A stretch of 64,000 bases of DNA from Flavobacteriaceae bacterium (GTDB lineage: Bacteria > Bacteroidota > Bacteroidia > Flavobacteriales > Flavobacteriaceae): contig JANQNQ010000009.1 in the NCBI GenBank assembly GCA_028279515.1, positions 505,676-569,675 of the forward strand, read 5' to 3'. The notes below the pieces were generated by a model that worked only from the letters and a program-made list of their open reading frames with translations, had not been told where the DNA came from and did not search any database. Below, one piece after another: positions 61,204 to 64,000 of the stretch (within the stretch, counting starts at the first letter, position 1; each line of letters starts with the position of its first letter). Both the position numbers and the translations under genes were made by a program.

Positions 61204-63255
61204 ATGAAAAGAATCACGAATAGTCTTTATCAAAATCAATCACTTCTTTACAAGTTTTTTCTGTATGTGTCTTCTGCGATTCTCATCGTGTATTTTTTCC
61301 CCAAAGGGGGAAAGTTCAAATACGAGTTCCAAAAGGGGCGCCCCTGGCAATATGAGACCTTGGTGGCACCTTTTGACTTTGCCATTGAGAAGTCGGAAGC
61401 AGAGATCACCGATGAAAAGGATGCCATTCAACGCAATGCCAAACAGTATTATGATTACGACCCCAATGTGGTCAATATTTCATTAGATGAGTATGCAGCT
61501 CTGTTTCAAGAGCATTTTCCAGACTCTATTGTAAGAAACGTTTCTAAGACAAGGCTTCAGCGAGAAGGAGTCAGGTTGTTGCGACACGTTTATGACAGAG
61601 GAGTGGTCTCGACCAACGAAATTGTTCCTGAGAACAAAGAGGTATTGTTGATTAAAGAGGGTAATGAGATTGTCGATGTAAACACCAACAGTTTTGTTAG
61701 GCCAAGTCAGTTAAGGCGAGTCATTAAATCCTATTTAGGGAATACATCCTTCGGTAGTTTCGAAGATGCGTATTACAATGTTGTATTCGATGTTGTTCGC
61801 CCTAATGTGACACTTAATAAGAACTTCACGCAACGAGAACTAGACAAAGCGATCAATGAGATCTCGTATACAAGGGGCAGCGTTGAAAAGGGCATTCGAA
61901 TTATTGCTAAGGGAGAGGTCATTGAAGGGGAGAAGTATGATATTCTCCGTTCTTTAGAAAAAGAGTACCGCTCTCAACTCTGGAACGAGTCCAACTACAA
62001 TTGGATCGTATTCGGGTATACCATCCTTGTCGCGTTGGCCTTGTTAATGCTCCTTCTTTTTCTGAGAAAATACCGTAAGGATATTTTTGAGAACAACAAC
62101 AAGGTGACCTTCATCTTTTTTAATGTGGTACTCATGGTGTTTTTGACCACAATGGTGGTTAAGTATAATGTAAACTATGTCTACGTTGTTCCGTTGTGTA
62201 TTTTGCCGTTGATTTTAAAGGCCTTTTTTGACGCCAGACTTGGATTGTTTGCTCACGTACTTACCTTACTAGTTTTAGGCTTCATTGTTCCAAATAGTTT
62301 TGAATATATCTTCCTGCAGATCATCGCTGGAATTGTAACTATTCTGACGATTTCTGAACTATATAAAAGAGCGAATCTGTTTATTTCAGTTGGGCAAATC
62401 ACTCTTATATACATTATTGGATATTTCGCCTTCTATATAATTCACGAAGGAAACATTGAAAACATTGAATGGTTGACTTTCGGATTGTTCATATTAAACG
62501 GACTTGCCACGCTCTTTGCGCAACCATTGATCTACATCTATGAAAAGATCTTCGGCTTGGTGTCAGATGTTTCCTTGCTAGAACTCTCAGATACGAACTC
62601 AAAGCTTTTGAAAGAGCTTTCCAACAAGGCGCCAGGAACATTTCACCACTCGTTACAAGTGGCCAATCTGGCAGAAGCAGCAGCTAATGAGATTGGAGCG
62701 AACGCTATGTTGGTGAGAGTAGGCGCACTATACCATGATGTTGGAAAGATGAAAAACCCAACCTACTTCACAGAAAATCAGGCTACCTCGGTAAACCCGC
62801 ACAATGAATTGATGCCGAAAGAGAGCGCACGTATTATCATTGACCATGTGACTGAAGGAATTGAGATAGCCAAGAAGAACAACTTACCGGATCGAGTGAT
62901 CGACTTTATACGAACCCATCATGGGACCTCTAAAGTATATTATTTCTACAAGAAGCAAGAAGAAATGGAAGAAGAGGTAAACATCGAAGACTTTACCTAT
63001 AAAGGTCCTATACCGTTTTCGAAGGAGACGGCGATTTTGATGATGTCTGATGCGGTCGAGGCAGCATCGAAAAGTCTTAAGGAGCCAACTTCCATTAAGA
63101 TAGACGCGTTTGTCGAGCGCATTATTGACAAGCAAATGGAAGAGCGGCAATTTCTGAACGCTAACATCACTTTTAAAGAAATACAGGTCATCAAAAAGGT
63201 CTTAAAACGCAAATTGAACAACATCTACCATTTACGTATTGAGTATCCTGAGTAA
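61204..63255 (+). CDS. pgpH: 7TM-HD phosphodiesterase, PgpH-like (c-di-AMP hydrolase)
   Basis: 683 residues: an N-terminal membrane helix, an extracellular 7TMR-HDED-type domain, seven membrane segments (about 265-450), and a cytoplasmic HD domain. The HD domain carries HHSLQVANLAEAA (near 480), YHDVGKMKNP and RTHHGTS metal-binding motifs. Characterised relatives in Firmicutes degrade cyclic di-AMP. The same role here is inferred from the domain order. Confidence 0.9.
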   Translation: MKRITNSLYQNQSLLYKFFLYVSSAILIVYFFPKGGKFKYEFQKGRPWQYETLVAPFDFAIEKSEAEITDEKDAIQRNAKQYYDYDPNVVNISLDEYAALFQEHFPDSIVRNVSKTRLQREGVRLLRHVYDRGVVSTNEIVPENKEVLLIKEGNEIVDVNTNSFVRPSQLRRVIKSYLGNTSFGSFEDAYYNVVFDVVRPNVTLNKNFTQRELDKAINEISYTRGSVEKGIRIIAKGEVIEGEKYDILRSLEKEYRSQLWNESNYNWIVFGYTILVALALLMLLLFLRKYRKDIFENNNKVTFIFFNVVLMVFLTTMVVKYNVNYVYVVPLCILPLILKAFFDARLGLFAHVLTLLVLGFIVPNSFEYIFLQIIAGIVTILTISELYKRANLFISVGQITLIYIIGYFAFYIIHEGNIENIEWLTFGLFILNGLATLFAQPLIYIYEKIFGLVSDVSLLELSDTNSKLLKELSNKAPGTFHHSLQVANLAEAAANEIGANAMLVRVGALYHDVGKMKNPTYFTENQATSVNPHNELMPKESARIIIDHVTEGIEIAKKNNLPDRVIDFIRTHHGTSKVYYFYKKQEEMEEEVNIEDFTYKGPIPFSKETAILMMSDAVEAASKSLKEPTSIKIDAFVERIIDKQMEERQFLNANITFKEIQVIKKVLKRKLNNIYHLRIEYPE

Positions 63256-63325
63256 GTGTACGAAGCTGAAAATTAAATTTTTAGAATTCGCATCGGTTTT
63301 TCAGCTAAAAAAAGCGAAAAATTAG

Positions 63326-63356
63326 TTGCTTCCTATTTTAGGATGCGCTACATTTG
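63326..63356 (+). promoter_or_regulatory. Promoter of the tRNA cluster
   Basis: TTG (63326-63328), 20 bases, then TACATTTG (63349-63356). Located 38 bases before tRNA-Ser. Confidence 0.65.
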
Positions 63357-63393
63357 CAACCGCAATTTTTGATTGCTACGTTCATTAAGAATA

Positions 63394-63477
63394 GGAGAGG
63401 TGGCAGAGTGGTAATGCAGCAGCCTGCTAAGCTGTGATCGGGTAACTGATCCCCGGGTTCGAATCCCGGTCTCTCCG
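63394..63477 (+). tRNA. tRNA-Ser (GCU)
   Basis: Acceptor GGAGAGG pairs with TCTCTCC (one G-U). The anticodon loop CTGCTAA gives GCU. A long variable arm and T-loop GGTTCGAATCC complete a class II tRNA. CCA is not encoded. Confidence 0.95.
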
Positions 63478-63509
63478 CTTTTCTTAATTTTCTGGTTTAA
63501 CACCATCCA

Positions 63510-63584
63510 CGGGGTGTAGCGTAGCCCGGTTATCGCGCCTGCTTTGGGAGCAGGAGGTCGCAGGTTCGAATCCTGCCACCCCGA
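63510..63584 (+). tRNA. tRNA-Pro (UGG)
   Basis: Acceptor CGGGGTG pairs with CACCCCG. The anticodon stem CCTGC/GCAGG holds loop TTTGGGA, anticodon UGG. CCA is not encoded. Its last 16 bases plus 16 following bases recur at 63701-63732. Confidence 0.95.
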
Positions 63585-63732
63585 CACATGAAAGCGTGGA
63601 GTCCTTGTAGAAAGCTTGCTTTCTTAAAAGGACGGAGAGGTTTCAATGAAATTGAAGCGAAGCTTTAATTTGCAACGCCTCTTCAAGGATGAACGAAGTT
63701 AATCCTGCCACCCCGACACATGAAAGCGTGGA
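63569..63732. repeat. Direct repeat of the tRNA-Pro 3' end around two hairpins
   Basis: 63569-63600 and 63701-63732 are the same 32-bp sequence, beginning with the 3' end of tRNA-Pro. The 100 bases between form two nested hairpins: GTCCTT/AAGGAC with inner GAAAG/CTTTC, and AGAGG/CCTCT with AAATT/AATTT and AGC/GCT. No coding content. Confidence 0.75.
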
Positions 63733-63768
63733 ATTCGAAGAATTACATGTTTTTTGTCTACGGACAAT

Positions 63769-63842
63769 GGTCGCATAGCTCAGCTGGATAGAGCATCTGC
63801 CTTCTAAGCAGACGGTCGCAGGTTCGAATCCTGCTGCGATCA
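63769..63842 (+). tRNA. tRNA-Arg (UCU)
   Basis: Acceptor GGTCGCA pairs with TGCGATC (one G-U). The anticodon stem TCTGC/GCAGA has loop CTTCTAA, anticodon UCU. T-loop GGTTCGAATCC. CCA is not encoded. Confidence 0.95.
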
Positions 63843-63850
63843 CTACAAGC

Positions 63851-63882
63851 AAAAATCCATCACGAAAGTGATGGATTTTTTT
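63851..63882 (+). terminator. Terminator of the tRNA cluster
   Basis: TCCATCAC (63856-63863) pairs with GTGATGGA (63868-63875) around GAAA and is followed by T7. Confidence 0.9.
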
Positions 63883-64000
63883 GTTTACGAAGAATCGAAA
63901 CGAAGTTTCAGATTCGGAGTGAACAAAAAAAGCATAGCGTGAGCTATGGATTTTTATTTGCAAAGGGGAGCTCAAAGGAACTTCAATCCTGTACGACTTC
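63883..64000. repeat. Hairpin-rich right edge
   Basis: GAATC/GATTC with inner AAAC/GTTT around GAA (about 63891-63916) and CATAGC/GCTATG (about 63934-63949) form two hairpins of the style found between the tRNAs. No gene is seen to the window edge. Confidence 0.55.

Noticed and set aside
63569..63732. Complete genomic island bounded by tRNA-Pro att sites
   Set aside because: Only 100 bases lie between the repeats, with no integrase or cargo, so at most a remnant.
63348..63975. Minus-strand frames over the tRNA cluster
   Set aside because: They read tRNA genes in antisense (for example SGWQDSNLRPPAPKAG). This is a common false annotation.

Overview
The window reads as a chromosomal segment of a member of the Bacteroidota, most likely a marine Flavobacteriaceae. 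The grounds are: many promoters of the Bacteroidota sigma-factor type (-7 TAnnTTTG, often with TTG 18-20 bases upstream), almost no Shine-Dalgarno sequences, low GC, and gene families typical of the group (DUF3822, TPR-membrane-HTH regulators, PyrR next to PyrB, SixA-PPK1-PPX). There is no phage, CRISPR array, transposase gene or rRNA. The genus cannot be told from the sequence alone.

Layout. 1-9.3 kb: rpsA with a hairpin leader, then a dense + strand run pyrR-pyrB-STAS-like protein-rnz-pdxH-sixA-like-ppk1-ppx (pyrimidines, tRNA 3' processing, PLP, polyphosphate). 9.3-12.8 kb: a cupin, miaE and dnaX on the - strand, and the RNase P RNA. 12.8-20.9 kb: a membrane TPR-HTH regulator and two large secreted leucine-rich-repeat paralogues that share their C-terminal module, 3' UTR hairpin and upstream repeat. 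21-25 kb: hypothetical, PLP lyase, rsmD, DUF3822 and a membrane-anchored protein. 25-31 kb: a RecD-like ATPase whose stop codon lies in a foldback element, DUF4126, and an envelope cluster kdsB-HAD-CatA-like-kdnB-like-acyltransferase. 31-34.4 kb: an AhpD-like protein with a secreted partner, and a tandem duplication of a small lipoprotein gene next to yebC. 34.4-37.7 kb: PCD, SDR, glsA and gcvT. 37.8-45.4 kb: Xaa-Pro aminopeptidase, ureohydrolase, and the thrA-thrB-thrC operon preceded by a Thr/Ile-rich leader peptide. 45.4-50 kb: nnr, a TlpA-like lipoprotein and hutH. 50-52.4 kb: four divergent STAS-like paralogues with one TraR/DksA-type protein. 52.4-63.3 kb: clpC, gyrA, a TPR protein, an NlpC/P60 protein, a thiolase and a PgpH-like HD phosphodiesterase. 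63.4-64 kb: tRNA-Ser(GCU), tRNA-Pro(UGG) and tRNA-Arg(UCU) among tRNA-linked repeats.

Most coding content is housekeeping. The best leads for something undescribed are in the non-coding sequence and in one paralogue family. They are: (i) a candidate thr attenuator with a 34-codon leader peptide; (ii) a duplicated 5' leader RNA before the lipoprotein genes, with a covarying 5' hairpin followed by an intrinsic terminator just before the start codon; (iii) a partial yebC copy that records that duplication; (iv) a 169-bp foldback element; (v) families of nested hairpins and 7-8 bp tandem repeats in the spacers; (vi) the cluster of four YI(S/T)(N/H)R-SY-VDP proteins around a DksA-like protein.
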